Below, piece by piece: positions 1-9,660 of a stretch of DNA of 64,000 nt. The notes under the pieces were generated by a model. The model was not told where the DNA came from, did not search any database, and saw only the letters and a program-made list of their open reading frames with translations. Positions within the stretch are counted from its first letter, which is position 1, and each line of letters opens with the position of its first letter. Origin of the DNA: Symsagittifera roscoffensis (taxonomy: Eukaryota; Xenacoelomorpha; Acoela; Convolutidae); contig NC_087062.1 of the NCBI RefSeq assembly GCF_963678635.1, forward strand, positions 50,110,178 to 50,174,177. Direction: 5' to 3'. Made by a program: the position numbers and the translations under genes.

Positions 1-283
1 TTTCTCAGAGTAAACTTTTAAGAAAATCATACAATTTACTAGAAGTTTGTTTCAATTTTGGTAAATTTATCTGCTCTTTCGTTAATTCTATCAATTGGGG
101 GACTACAACATCCATATTCCATCATAATTTTCCGTATTTCATCAAAAGGTTAGTCGCTAAGATACTTTTCTTAAAAAAAGTAAGGAATATAAAGAATTAA
201 ATTACATGAATAACCAAAAATTTCACTACATCGTATAGTAAAATTACTGCGAAAACTTTCACTTACAAATAAAAAATGCACTT

Positions 284-961
284 TTAAATAAAAGTACTGA
301 CAAAAATCAAAACATACACATCAAGAACATTTATCAAGTTCTTCTGGAAGAATTTAAAAAGAAGAAATGCTGAACAAATTGCGTGAAATCCACACAAATT
401 ATCAGTCTTTTGTAGCTTTTGAGGAACCATTCGTCGAAATTTTTTTGTCAAAAGAGGTAAGTTGATCTTTTTTTCCAAAGAATCAGCAAAGTGGTAATTT
501 TTATCCAGTCGAGCAATCGTAATCCTGCTTCTCCTCTATCATTGCTTGGAACTGAGGTAAAAATTGCAAAAGAGTGTTTTGTTAGTTGAGGTACTGTATC
601 AGAAAGGTATGATCCCATACTTGAACCTGAGCTCTGGAATTCTTTCAATAAATTGCAAAAGTGAAAATTATCCATCTTTGCAATTGTAGGCTGATTTACA
701 GCTAAAAGGAAATTGATAGTTTGATAGTGTACTTTAGGATTGAAAAAAAAAGAAAGAATACACACATTTAGGAACTGAATCAACAAAGTCCCATACACAA
801 GCCTTATGTAATGGGCAAATTTTATTGAACATTATTTTATAGTCTAGGTTGAAGAAGTGTCTCGGGTTTCCAACTAAACAGCATTCCTTCTCTATTTTTT
901 CTGGAGCTTTAGGTCTGAAGTCTGAAGAACAACAAAATAGATAGTACAAAGATAATAACAA
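284..961 (-). pseudogene. Adenain/ULP1-like cysteine protease, copy 1
   Basis: Second copy of the gene described at 4948-5640. The C-terminal part keeps the DNLCGFHAIC block expected to hold the catalytic cysteine, but in a different frame from the upstream His-containing segment, so the reading frame is broken near 470. At 760/761 this copy lacks 8 bp that in the other copy form a consensus splice donor (GTAAGT on the minus strand). If that donor is used, this copy cannot be spliced there. Confidence 0.55.
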
Positions 962-2291
962 AAAAAGTCCAAAAAAAAAGTTACAATAAGTTTATAGGAA
1001 TCTGAAAACTCAAAAAAATTAAATATTTTTAGCGACTGTTCTGAGTTTGTCCCAAGTTTATCACTTCCGTTATTTGCTCCAAGGGGAAAATGAAAAAAAA
1101 AAACATTTCTAATCTCAAGCTTTCTCCACTAAGTTCTGGATAATGCAACTGTTCAGCTGCATCCTGTAATGAAGTCAAGTCGAAAGCTAGAATATAGTGG
1201 TTTTACGAAAACTTTCATAGGAAGAGCTGAAAATTCTTCGTTAAACTGCATTGCTTTCATTTTTGTAACAAAAGGTCGACAAGGATAAATGGTATCTAAT
1301 GAACAAATTGCTCTTCCGCCCCGAATAATTCTAAGATCTCTCAAATGAAATTGTTGATAATTGAAAGGGTTTTCATGAAAAGATCCCACAACAGCCGAAT
1401 TTGTATTCATTGCAACAGCTATTCTTCTGATTGGGGTTTTATTGAAAACATTTTCCTGAATAAACTGGTTTTGACGAGATGGAATGATAAAGATTCTTGC
1501 TATAGTTTCCATGTTATTGTAATGAGCAGGTTCCCTTTCCAGATTCCATTGCAAATTTTGATGATTAGGTTCAGCTACTAAAATTCTTCTCATAAACAGT
1601 GAACAATCAACAATTTTCAGACAAACAATTGGATTTTCAGACAGTTTAATTCGAACTTTGGTTTTTGGCAGTAATTTTTTTTTCACAAGTAAACATGTCA
1701 TTGGCTAGCCTGCCATAAAGTAAAAAAGTTATCCCTGATCCTAAAGAATTTGCTCTACCAGTGAACAGATACATATCAAATGCTTCCGGATGTTCTTCAA
1801 AACAATACCCGTGACAAGCAAGTATTGCTTCATTACTCACTGCCGACGAGTTGAATTTGTTCGATATTTTTGCTTTACGAGGATATAATCTATTGGCGTT
1901 GTAAACAATTGTATTATTAAAATAAACTTCACAATTGGAGAATAGAGAATGTAGTAGATTGTTTACATAAGTTAAGTAAGATTGATGTTGAGGTTCCTCG
2001 TCTAAGTATTCCTCCGATTTTGCTTTTTGTTCTGCTTTTTCTTTTTTAAAAACAAAATTCGTTTGAATAATTGAAGCTTTAAATTAAGCTGCATATCACG
2101 CATATCCAAATAAAGATTACGGTCCGTCTCAAATTTAAACTCAATGCTGCTTTTATCTAGAGAAGTACTGGAATTACTTCTTGTATGTATGATGAAATTA
2201 TTGTTTCCAAAGGTAGGACTTTATCAAAAATCTCCAAAGAAGAATTTGTAAAAGTTCCGTACCGAAAATTACTACTTTGATGTACACTCAT
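890..2291 (-). pseudogene. MCP: Polinton major capsid protein, copy 1
   Basis: Near-identical copy of the capsid gene at 5690-6965. The start ATG is at 2289-2291 (minus strand). It uses the same three frame segments: 2291 to about 2050, about 2050 to 1646, and 1701 to 1153. The frame changes lie at the same A-rich runs as in the other copy. The shared breaks mean that the lesions, or shared homopolymer miscalls, predate or are independent of the duplication. Confidence 0.8.
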
Positions 2292-2301
2292 TTTATCTAA
2301 T

Positions 2302-2615
2302 CAAAAATGTCTTTGCGAGAGCGACTGGATTTTGAAATACTTTTTCGAGAAATGGCTCTTTTTGTTCTATGCTTGGATTTCTTTTTTCCACCTTCCAACT
2401 GTTTTCGAACTGTTTTTGTTCCAACATCTTTTGCAAATGTTTTGAGTTTTTTTCGTCCACTGACAACTTCTCCAAACTCTGGAGCAGCAACTTCAAACTA
2501 AACTGCTCCGATTCTTTTTGCAGCTTGAGACTATATATGTTTTTATAAAGGGAATTGCAGTTCTCCCAAGATTTTGTGCAAGAGCATGTCCACAAAAAAA
2601 AGGAAAATTAGCTGA
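2302..2615 (-). pseudogene. Small basic Polinton protein, copy 1, 5'-truncated
   Basis: Copy of the gene at 6976-7304, missing its start because the element copy breaks off at 2615. The remaining sequence keeps the lysine-rich C-terminal segment. The internal stop and the frame change of the other copy are also present. Confidence 0.5.
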
Positions 2616-3169
2616 CAAACCATTGAAGCTGCTCGCAAACCATTGAAGCTCGTCTAAGCTGACTAGTCAAGCAACCAAAATTTGAAAAAAAAGTTAAGTT
2701 TGTTCATGAAGAAAATCGGATGGCCAATGTTATACGTTTTTTTTTCTTCAAACCATTCAAGGCATGGAGTTTTGAAAAACTTCAGGTTACTTTTTTAACC
2801 GAGTTGTTCCATAAAAAACTATCGTTTTTCATTGGAAGCAATTCAAAATTAGGTTTCCCTCATTTGTTGTTTTGATTTGTTTGATAGTTTCAAAGCTCTA
2901 ACAGGTTGCTTAGAAAAACTTTTAGAAATTTTAGCGAAACGATTTGCTCTATAAAATGATTTGCACTAATCCTGTTCTACGACTAGAATGCTTATTTCGT
3001 CGTTATGTTTTCTAAACCCAGACGTCAAGTCTATTTTTGATCGAACAATGGCCTGATTTGATACTTTTTTTCGTTTTGAGCAGAAGAACTATTCTATTTG
3101 AAGCGAAGCAACTTTGCTTTATTTTATTATTGGTTTGATTCATTTTACCAATGATTGACTTCTGATCTT

Positions 3170-3249
3170 ACAGGTTGCCCGACAGTTGAAGGCGTTGAAG
3201 TGCTATTCAATATGTTCTGCGTGCGTGGGTTGGAAACCCATCCCTGTCC
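3170..3249 (+). tRNA. tRNA-Ser-like relic (degenerate)
   Basis: Recognisable by alignment with the other units: acceptor-like CAGGTTGCCCGA, a GGTTGGAAACCC T-arm in place of the B box, and CCCTGTC at the 3' end. The anticodon stem and B box are decayed, so it is not a functional tRNA gene. Confidence 0.5.
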
Positions 3250-3430
3250 AGTAATTTTTTAAAAACACCTGAACTGAATTCGGTAGGCACAAAAACTGAT
3301 GTTTACCTAATTTTTATAATAAATCACCAAAAAATTTGTCAGATCACAAAAATTTGGACAAAAAATTGACTCGCAAACCTTTGAAGCTCGTCTAAGCTGA
3401 CTAGTCAAGCAACCAAACGTTGAAAAAAAA

Positions 3431-3436
3431 ATGTTT
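3431..3436. other. Left target-site duplication (ATGTTT)
   Basis: Six bases directly outside the left terminal repeat, matching AAGTTT at 26270-26275 at 5 of 6 positions. Uninterrupted satellite units read TTAAGTTTGTTCATG here, which confirms duplication of a pre-existing site. Six-bp duplications are typical of Polinton integrases. Confidence 0.85.
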
Positions 3437-3695
3437 AGTAATAGAAGAGTGAGGGAGAGTGGAGGGAGGGGGGGGGGGTGGTTGCTGAACCCCATGTATT
3501 AACATAGGCTATAGAGAATACGGTCACCAACCTATGTATTAAGATAGGGATTAGATTTCCCAATATATTAAGATAGGGAATTTAATTCCTATGTATTAAG
3601 ATGGTAAGGTTTCAGCTGGTAAGATTTAGAAAATTTTTGGCGGCCGAATTTTTTGAGCTCGAGTTTGCCGATACTTGCGTTTCTTAGCTAACTTG
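3437..3695 (+). repeat. Left terminal inverted repeat of Polinton
   Basis: Matches the reverse complement of 25998-26269 with indels, from AGTAATAGAAG through CTTGCGTTTCTTAGCTA near 3690. Within it the motif CCTATGTATTAAGATAGG occurs about four times in degenerate form, followed by GGTAAGNTTCAG-type repeats. A G-rich stretch at 3451-3480 includes a run of 11 G. These subterminal repeats are probably involved in end recognition or protein-primed replication (inference). Confidence 0.92.
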
Positions 3696-4947
3696 TACGA
3701 TTTGTGATATGTAAGGTTTATTTTGTCTTAAAAAAATTCATTATGGTAAGTTTAAGAAGGTAAGTTTCAGAAAACTGTTTGAAAATTTTCTAAGTTTTAC
3801 TTGCAATGACATTTTTATCTTGAAAAGAAAATTTTATATTAAAAAATCTTTAATAAACTGAATGGTAGGTTTCAGATGGTAATTTTTGACAAGAATTAAG
3901 TTTTGATTTGTAGTATGGGATCATAAACCAAAATATCACAGAATATTTTTTTTTCTCGAAAGAATCTTTTAAATTCTTATTTCATCCCATTTATATTGCC
4001 TCAGGTTATCTGGGGAAAAATGTCAAGAGGGGATTATCTTTGACAGGTTAAGTGTTCTACTCCACGGGATATCAGGGGAATCTTGACAGCTCCTCACGGT
4101 TGATTACCTTTATATCCCACTTAATCTTTTATTCCCCAGGTTATCTTGAGAACGGATGACAGGTTCATTATACTTATTAATTTTATGAATTATTTTGTCT
4201 TTTTTCACATAGTTATCCCACAATCATATGACAGATGCATATTAGCAGTTCCCCACAGAGTTAATGAAGCGTGAATCACTTTTCTGAGAGATTAAAATCT
4301 TAAATTTTTATAGAAAATTGAACTACATCCAATCAAAATTGCATGAAGTTTTCATTGGAACCAAAATAAAAATATGCAAAAAATTTTAAGGTTTGACCAA
4401 TCAGATGTTTTTATCTAGTTCTTGTTTTTACCTCAACTAGTTATTTTTTTCTGTCATATTTCTTGCTACGATTAATTTCAGTTCTCTTCTATCACTTTGT
4501 CTTTAATCTTGAAAAAGTTCTGTGACGTTTCCAAAATTGCCAAAAAAGTATCAGACAAAATACTAATTTGTCATTTGCTCTGCCACGGTAAAAGTTTACA
4601 CTGAGAAAAACATAGTATCGAAGTTTTTTTGGGTCTGATTTTTTTGTATGATAACTTTTCTATCTTTCTCAGAGTAAACTTTTAAGAAAATCATACAATT
4701 TACTAGAAGTTTGTTTCAATTTTGGTAAATTTATCTGCTCTTTCGTTAATTCTTTCAATTGGGGGACTACAACATCCATATTTCATCATAATTTTCCGTA
4801 TTTCATCAAAAGGTTAGTCGCTAAGATACTTTTCTTAAAAAAAGTAAGGAATATAAAGAATTAAATTACATGAATAACCAAAAATTTCACTACATCGTAT
4901 AGTAAAATTACTGCGAAAACTTTCACTTACAAATAAAAAATGCACTT
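3696..4947. other. Non-coding subterminal region of left arm
   Basis: No credible ORF. It contains further TTTCAGAAGGTAAG-like repeats (3740-3890), the TTATC/TGACAG repeat cluster (4006-4234) and AT-rich sequence. From 4665 onwards it is duplicated at the left edge of the window. It lies between the terminal repeat and the end of the minus-strand gene block. Confidence 0.6.
4006..4234 (+). promoter_or_regulatory. Four phased TTATC-N10/11-TGACAG repeats
   Basis: TTATC/ATATC followed 10 or 11 bases later by TGACAG (TGTCAA in the first) occurs at 4006-4026, 4069-4089, 4141-4162 and 4213-4234, spaced 63, 72 and 72 bp. An extra TTATC-TT-TGACAG lies at 4034-4046. TTATC is the GATA-factor core, and TGACAG is the core bound by TALE (Meis-type) homeodomains. 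Constant half-sites one helical turn apart suggest protein binding. The role is inference: promoter, enhancer or replication determinant. Confidence 0.4.
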
Positions 4948-5640
4948 TTAAATAAAAGTACTGACAAAAATCAAAACATACACATCAAGAACATTTATCA
5001 AGTTCTTCTGGAAGAATTTAAAAAGAAGAAATGCTGAACAAATTGCGTGAAATCCACACAAATTATCAGTCTTTTGTAGCTTTTGAGGAACCATTCGTCG
5101 AAACTTTTTTGTCAAAAGAGGTAAGTTGATCTTTTTTTTCCAAAGAATCAGCAAAGTGGTAGTTTTTATCCAGTCGAGCAATCGTAATCCTGCTTCTCCT
5201 CTATCATTGCTTGGAACTGAGGTAAAAATTGCAAAAGAGTGTTTTGTTAGTTGAGGTACTGTATCAGAAAGGTATGATCCCATACTTGAACCTGAGCTCT
5301 GGAATTCTTTCAATAAATTGCAAAAGTGAAAATAATCCATCTTTGCAATTGTAGGCTGATTTACAGCTAAAAGGAAATTGATAGTTTGATAGTGTACTTT
5401 AGGATTGAAAAAAAAAGAAAGAATAATGACTTACACACATTTAGGAACTGAATCAACAAAGTCCCATACACAAGCCTTATGTAATGGGCAAATTTTATTG
5501 AACATTATTTTATAGTCTAGGTTGAAGAAGTGTCTCGGGTTTCCAACTAAACAGCATTCCTTCTCTATTTTTTCTGGAGCTTTAGGTCTGAAGTCTGAAG
5601 AACAACAAAATAGATAGTACAAAGATAATAACAAAAAAAG
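4948..5640 (-). CDS. PRO: Adenain/ULP1-like cysteine protease (PRO)
   Basis: Probable Polinton maturation protease. An open frame at 4948-5340 shows KHSFAIFTS (candidate catalytic His), then LLDW (candidate Asp about 22 residues on), then LQKTDNLCGFHAIC, where Gln-x5-Cys resembles the oxyanion Gln and nucleophile Cys of ULP1/adenain peptidases. The order His-Asp-Gln-Cys fits the family, but spacing is only approximate and no GHW motif is seen. Upstream, 5431-5634 is open, starts with a hydrophobic stretch and ends at GTAAGT (minus strand of 5429-5434), a consensus splice donor. Candidate acceptors such as TTCCTTTTAG follow near 5368, so a short intron is plausible, though the exact phase could not be confirmed. 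It is the last gene before the left terminal region. Confidence 0.5.
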
Positions 5641-5689
5641 TCCAAAAAAAAAGTTACAATAAGTTTATAGGAATCTGAAAACTCAAAAA

Positions 5690-6965
5690 AATTAAATATT
5701 TTTAGCGACTGTTCTGAGTTTGTCCCAAGATTATCACTTCCGTTATTTGCTCCAAGGGGAAAATGAAAAAAAAAAAACATTTCTAATCTCAAGCTTTCTC
5801 CACTAAGTTCTGGATAATGCAACTGTTCAGCTGCATCCTGTAATGAAGTCAAGTCGAAAGCTAGAATATAGTGGTTTTACGAAAACTTTCATAGGAAGAG
5901 CTGAAAATTCTTCGTTAAACTGCATTGCTTTCATTTTTGTAACAAAAGGTCGACAAGGATAAATGATATCTAATGAAAAAATTGCTCTTCCGCCCCGAAT
6001 AATTCTAAGATCTCTCAAATGAAATTGTTGATAATTGAAAGGGTTTTCATGAAAAGATCCCACAACAGCCGAATTTGTATTCATTGCAACAGCTATCCTT
6101 CTGATTGGGGTTTTATTGAAAACATTTTCCTGAATAAACTGGTTTTGATGAGATGGAATGATAAAGATTCTTGCTATAGTTTCCATGTTATTGTAATGAG
6201 CAGGTTCCCTTTCCAGATTCCATTGCAAATTTTGATGATTAGGTTCAGCTACTAAAATTCTTCTCATAAACAGTGAACAATCAACAATTTTCAGACAAAC
6301 AATTTGATTTTCAGACAGTTTAATTCGAACTTTGGTTTTTGGCAGTAATTTTTTTTTCACAAGAAAACATGTCATTGGCTAGCCTGCCATAAAGTAAAAA
6401 AGTTATCCCTGATCCTAAAGAATTTGCTCTACCAGTGAACAGATACATATCAAATGCTTCCGGATGTTCTTCAAAACAATACCCGTGACAAGCAAGTATT
6501 GCTTCATTACTCACTGCCGACGAGTTGAATTTGTTCGATATTTTTGCTTTACAAGGATATAATCTATTGGCGTTGTAAACAATTGTATTATTAAAATAAA
6601 CTTCACAATTGGAGAATAGAGAATGTAGTAGATTGTTTACATAAGTTAAGTAAGATTGATGTTGAGGTTCCTCGTCTAAGTATTCCTCCGATTTTGCTTT
6701 TTGTTCTGCTTTTTCTTTTTTAAAAACAAAATTCGTTTGAATAATTGAAGCTTTAAATTAAGCTGCATATCACGCATATCCAAATAAAGATTACGGTCCG
6801 TCTCAAATTTAAACTCAATGCTGCTTTTATCTAGAGAAGTACTGGAATTACTTCTTGTATGTATGATGAAATTATTGTTTCCAAAGGTAGGACTTTATCA
6901 AAAATCTCCAAAGAAGAATTTGTAAAAGTTCCGTACCGAAAATTACTACTTTGATGTACACTCAT
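5690..6965 (-). pseudogene. MCP: Polinton double-jelly-roll major capsid protein
   Basis: Homolog of the Polinton major capsid protein. The start ATG is at 6963-6965. The N-terminal part has IEFKFETDRN then LYLDMRD, the usual entry into the first jelly roll. The middle part has VNNLLHSLFSNCEVYFNN and LYPCKAKI, hallmark capsid signatures. The C-terminal part (5827-6375) has RRIAVAMNT and HENPFNYQQFHL, matching the second jelly roll. The frame changes at A-rich runs near 6725 and again at about 6352; a third shift near 5840 is needed for the C-terminus (PLGANNGSDNLG). Both genomic copies share the first two breaks. The family is normally one continuous ORF, so this is a pseudogene unless the homopolymers are assembly errors. 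Confidence 0.88.
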
Positions 6966-6975
6966 TTTATCTAAT

Positions 6976-7304
6976 CAAAAATGTCTTTGCGAGAGCGACT
7001 GGATTTTGATATACTTTTTCGAGAAATGGCTCGTTTTGTTCTATGCTTGGATTTCTTTTTTCCACCTTCCAACTGTTTTCGAACTGTTTTTGTTCCAACA
7101 TCTTTTGCAAATGTTTTGAGTTTTTTTCGTCCACTGACAACTTCTCCAAACTCTGGAGCAGCAACTTCAAACTAAACTGCTCCGATTCTTTTTGCAGCTT
7201 GAGACTATATATGTTTTTATAAAGGGAATTGCAGTTCTCCCAAGATTTTGTGCAAGAGCATGTCCACAAAAAATAGGAAAATTAGCTGAACTTTGAGCAA
7301 CCAT
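6976..7304 (-). pseudogene. Small basic Polinton protein (minor virion-type)
   Basis: The ATG at 7302-7304 is followed by GRTAIPFIKTYIV. After a frame change come AAKRIGAV, a stop, and FEVAAPEFGEVVSGRKK, then KTFAKDVGTKTVRKQL and a lysine-rich tail ending with a stop just before the capsid ATG. This composition and the AAPE.G.V.SGRK and VG.KT....LGG patterns recur in small proteins located next to capsid genes in Polintons. A role as a minor virion or membrane-lytic component has been proposed for such proteins, but I treat that as unproven. One frameshift and one nonsense codon break it. A long overlapping frame (6967-7269) is only its shadow. Confidence 0.55.
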
Positions 7305-7314
7305 TTCGTATGAA

Positions 7315-8150
7315 GTATAAATCAAAAATTATAATCCGAAATCTTGCGAAACAAGAGAAAAACTCGTGTAATTCCTACGGACACAAAATGAATTTTTTCC
7401 ACCTGTAGTATCCCTTAGTTCAATTTTTATGCTGTGGAAAGAGTTTTTTAATTATTTTTTAAATTTTAGATATGTAAATGATTGATAATTCATGTACTGT
7501 CCTGTAGATAGTATGTCTCCATTTTTTACTTTGGAAATGAAAGGAGTACAACGCAGTAAAGGAGTTTTTGTATCGCCTACTATATTACATTCTATAATAT
7601 CACTATAAATCATTAGAGAATCTTTTCTCATAATGTCGTAAGAATACTGAGGATAATGTGGCCTTTTTTTCTTTCATTATAACACCTGTCTGATTTTGTT
7701 CTAAATCACAGCCAAAAATTTTACTCAAATCAGCACTTTGAATTAAAAACACTGAATGATCCTCAGGTAAATGAATGAAATTTTTTGTGTAATCTTATCT
7801 ACTAATACATAAATTTCGTTATATTCATATTTTTGTGCGCCTATACCTTTTCGAATTTTGTCATTCAAGGCTATAACTAAATCGACAATACTTGGATACA
7901 ACCCAGGTTCAATATGCATCGGCTAAATCTTTCTTTTTTCTTCAGGACTTTCTCGTCCATCTATGAAAGTAAATTTTTCCTCTGTAACGTTTTGGTACGA
8001 TGAAGGGTATGATTTTTCTGAAATAGCAACCTCCCATTCTTCTCTTAGATGTGTTTGTTCCGGTAGAAATTTTGTAAAGGAACGAAGACTATTATTCGGA
8101 TAACAATTAAAAGAAGCATTAGAAACCAGCTGAATATTAAAAGAATTCAT
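7315..8150 (-). pseudogene. Polinton minor capsid (penton-type) protein
   Basis: Probable minor capsid protein. The start ATG is at 8148-8150 (MNSFNIQLVSNASFNCYPNN). The N-terminal signature SN.SF..YPNNSLRSFTKFLPE..EWEVAI.E..YPSS is characteristic of a conserved Polinton structural protein. Downstream come MHIEPGLYPS, then LPEDHSVFLIQSADL, then IYSDIIECNIVGDTKTPLLR and a terminal IKIELRDTTGG, all canonical later motifs of the same family. The pieces lie in more than one frame: shifts occur near 7920, near 7780 and near 7620, with a stop after the SFTYLKF segment. Assignment to the penton rather than another virion protein is from memory of the family and less certain than membership itself. 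Confidence 0.7.
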
Positions 8151-8206
8151 GACGACTGATCGATAGAAATTCAATTTAAAAAACGACTTACCTTTAATCT
8201 GAACAT

Positions 8207-8960
8207 TTTCATTGCTCATTTTCATAAAATTTTTCCCAGAATTTCTTCTTTTTTGAGATCTTTGATGATGTATGTAGGAGGTGTTTTGTAGATATTGCCG
8301 AAATTTCAAAAACTTCATCTGTAAACTGTGGCTTGTATCCTTTTCGGAACGGAATATCATTTTTCGATTTTTAAACTCTGAAACCAATTTTGAATTTTGG
8401 TTTAGTATATTTCTTGAAGGATTTGTTACACAAAATTGAAAAAAAACTCACTGTTTTTAACATCTCTGGGAGATTTTCCACTTGATCGATTTTTGCGACA
8501 GTTCAATGTAGAAGCAAACTGCTGCACTTTGAGGGCAATTTTTTCACAATGATTTTCAAGGTAACGATATATATTATATGTTTCAAAGACTGAATTGCTC
8601 TCTCTGCAAATGCAGCCTTTGTTTCACTCATTGTTGAGTAAACTTCAATGTCTTCCTCCTCGCAAAATTTTTTAAAAGTTCCCCCATACTCTGTTCCTTT
8701 ATCAACCCAAATATTTCAGGAGTGTTTTTTCGAGAAATCATTTTTCTGAAAGCATGTAAAGTGTTTTTGGCATACTTTATTTTTGTTGTTTGAACTCTGA
8801 CAAATTTCGAAAAAATATCTACAGCAACTATGAGATACTTGACTCTATTTAAAAAATTTTCTACTTTTTTTTGATAAACCACTCGCTTTACTCAAGTTTT
8901 GAAAAGAACCGTATGCAGCTCTTCCCCTATAAGACAATCTGTTTAGTCTTATCTTTTCAG
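8207..8960 (-). pseudogene. INT: Retroviral-type (rve) integrase, broken
   Basis: Integrase that would join the element ends to target DNA. In order: SEKIRLNRL and AAYGSFQNLSKASGLS (N-terminal region), VENFLN joined directly to KYLIVAVDIFSKFVRV, then WVDKGTEYGG (second catalytic Asp), AAFAERAIQSLK (catalytic Glu 33 residues later), SSGKSPRDVKN, and a C-terminal FRKGYKPQFTDEVFEI segment ending FYENEQ. In this family about 40 residues containing the first catalytic Asp lie between the N-terminal region and YLL..VD.FS, so their absence indicates a deletion. A frameshift near 8697 (GGGTTGATAAAG), a dinucleotide insertion near 8568 and another shift near 8450 also break it. It is not functional. 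Confidence 0.85.
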
Positions 8961-9232
8961 ATTTTGAGAGGGATCCAAGTTCCTCTTTCTTTTGCTTTGG
9001 CATTCTTGTTGATAACAAGTTTAGGAGGAAGTTGAGTTGCTTCCAGAATAGTAAAGTAAATACCTGGAAAATTGGTCTTTTTTCGCTTTAGTGCACACAC
9101 AAAGTCTACAATAGATTCTTTTGTATCTCGATTATCTATTATAATATTGTCTGACTGGCTGAATTTATTTCTGAGAGAATTAAAAATTAAATCAATAATG
9201 TGCTTATTGTGTGCTCGTTTCCAACATCGCAT
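8957..9232 (-). CDS. Conserved ORF upstream of integrase
   Basis: A 91-residue frame with IIIDNRDTKESIVDFVCALKRKK, NFPGIYFTILEATQLPPKL and a terminal KERGTWIPLKI. The next frame resumes at once with the integrase N-terminal residues, so this may be an N-terminal extension of the integrase separated by a frameshift, or a distinct small Polinton gene. No catalytic or zinc-binding motif is apparent. The upstream ATG at 9230-9232 is preceded by open sequence in another frame, so the start is uncertain. Confidence 0.45.
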   Translation of the reverse strand: MRCWKRAHNKHIIDLIFNSLRNKFSQSDNIIIDNRDTKESIVDFVCALKRKKTNFPGIYFTILEATQLPPKLVINKNAKAKERGTWIPLKI

Positions 9233-9379
9233 TTACAGCACTGTGAACACATTCAAAATTTTTTGGTACAACCTCCTTTTTTTCTTGCTTTTGTTCCAGT
9301 TTTTGTTTTCTTGGAAGTGTACTTTATGATTGATAAACTGAGTACGGAATGAAAACAAACTGTTCCATACTATGTCAAT

Positions 9380-9660
9380 CATTTAATGACAAAAGTGGTG
9401 TTAATGGATATCAATTGTAACCCTTTCGTTGAACTTGAATCAATTCTTCTATTGTGTAGAGGAGTTCTTTTTTGTATTAGTTCTGAAATTTCTTTTCGAT
9501 ATTTTTCTACGTCTTCTTTCCGAAGATCTCGGAGCTCTCCTCTTAATAGGTTTACTAAATACTCGCTCAGAAACTGAATGAAATCTTTTGGAATTTTGAG
9601 AATGAAATGTTTTCGAAGCCTTAGGGAAAAATTTTGAAATAATGGGAGAATAGAGACGTA
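9380..9660 (-). CDS. Small Polinton ORF overlapping the ATPase 3' end
   Basis: An open frame reads ILKIPKDFIQFLSEYLVNLL then RGELRDLRKEDVEKYRKEI, RKRTPLHNRR-like basic residues and STKGLQLISIN, ending at a stop near 9383. The pattern FI.FLSE...NLL.G followed by a charged helix and RR...S..G..L resembles a small protein repeatedly found beside the ATPase in Polintons. It overlaps, in another frame, sequence that continues the ATPase C-terminus. No enzymatic motif is present. It has no clear ATG in this copy. Confidence 0.45.

Larger units (their letters stand above)
1..2615 (-). mobile_element. Partial second Polinton copy, truncated at 2615
   Basis: This block repeats 4665-7289 in the same orientation, about 98-99% identical by eye, with small indels such as an 8-bp difference at 760/761. 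It carries, on the minus strand, the protease-like gene, the major capsid gene and the first part of the small basic protein gene. Similarity stops abruptly at ATTAGCTGA (2607-2615), where satellite DNA starts. The left end lies outside the window. It could be a separately truncated element or the upstream half of a ~4.67-kb tandem duplication spanning satellite, terminal repeat and capsid genes; the window cannot decide between these. Confidence 0.9.
2616..3436 (+). repeat. tRNA-Ser-derived satellite between the two Polinton copies
   Basis: Same satellite as 26270-48200, plus orientation. It starts with a short internal duplication (CAAACCATTGAAGCT occurs twice in 2616-2655), includes a tRNA-like relic at 3170-3249, and ends inside a unit at 3436, where the Polinton was inserted. 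The unit resumes at 26270. No protein gene is seen. Confidence 0.85.

Noticed and set aside
1345-1581. Plus-strand ORF (and its copy at 6019-6255)
   Set aside because: Antisense shadow of the major capsid gene.
2307-2501. Plus-strand ORF (and its copy at 6981-7175)
   Set aside because: Antisense shadow of the small basic protein gene on the minus strand.
8207-8960. Endogenous retrovirus or LTR retrotransposon, based on the rve integrase
   Set aside because: No reverse transcriptase, gag or LTR is present. The capsid, ATPase, protease and polymerase B context is that of a Polinton.
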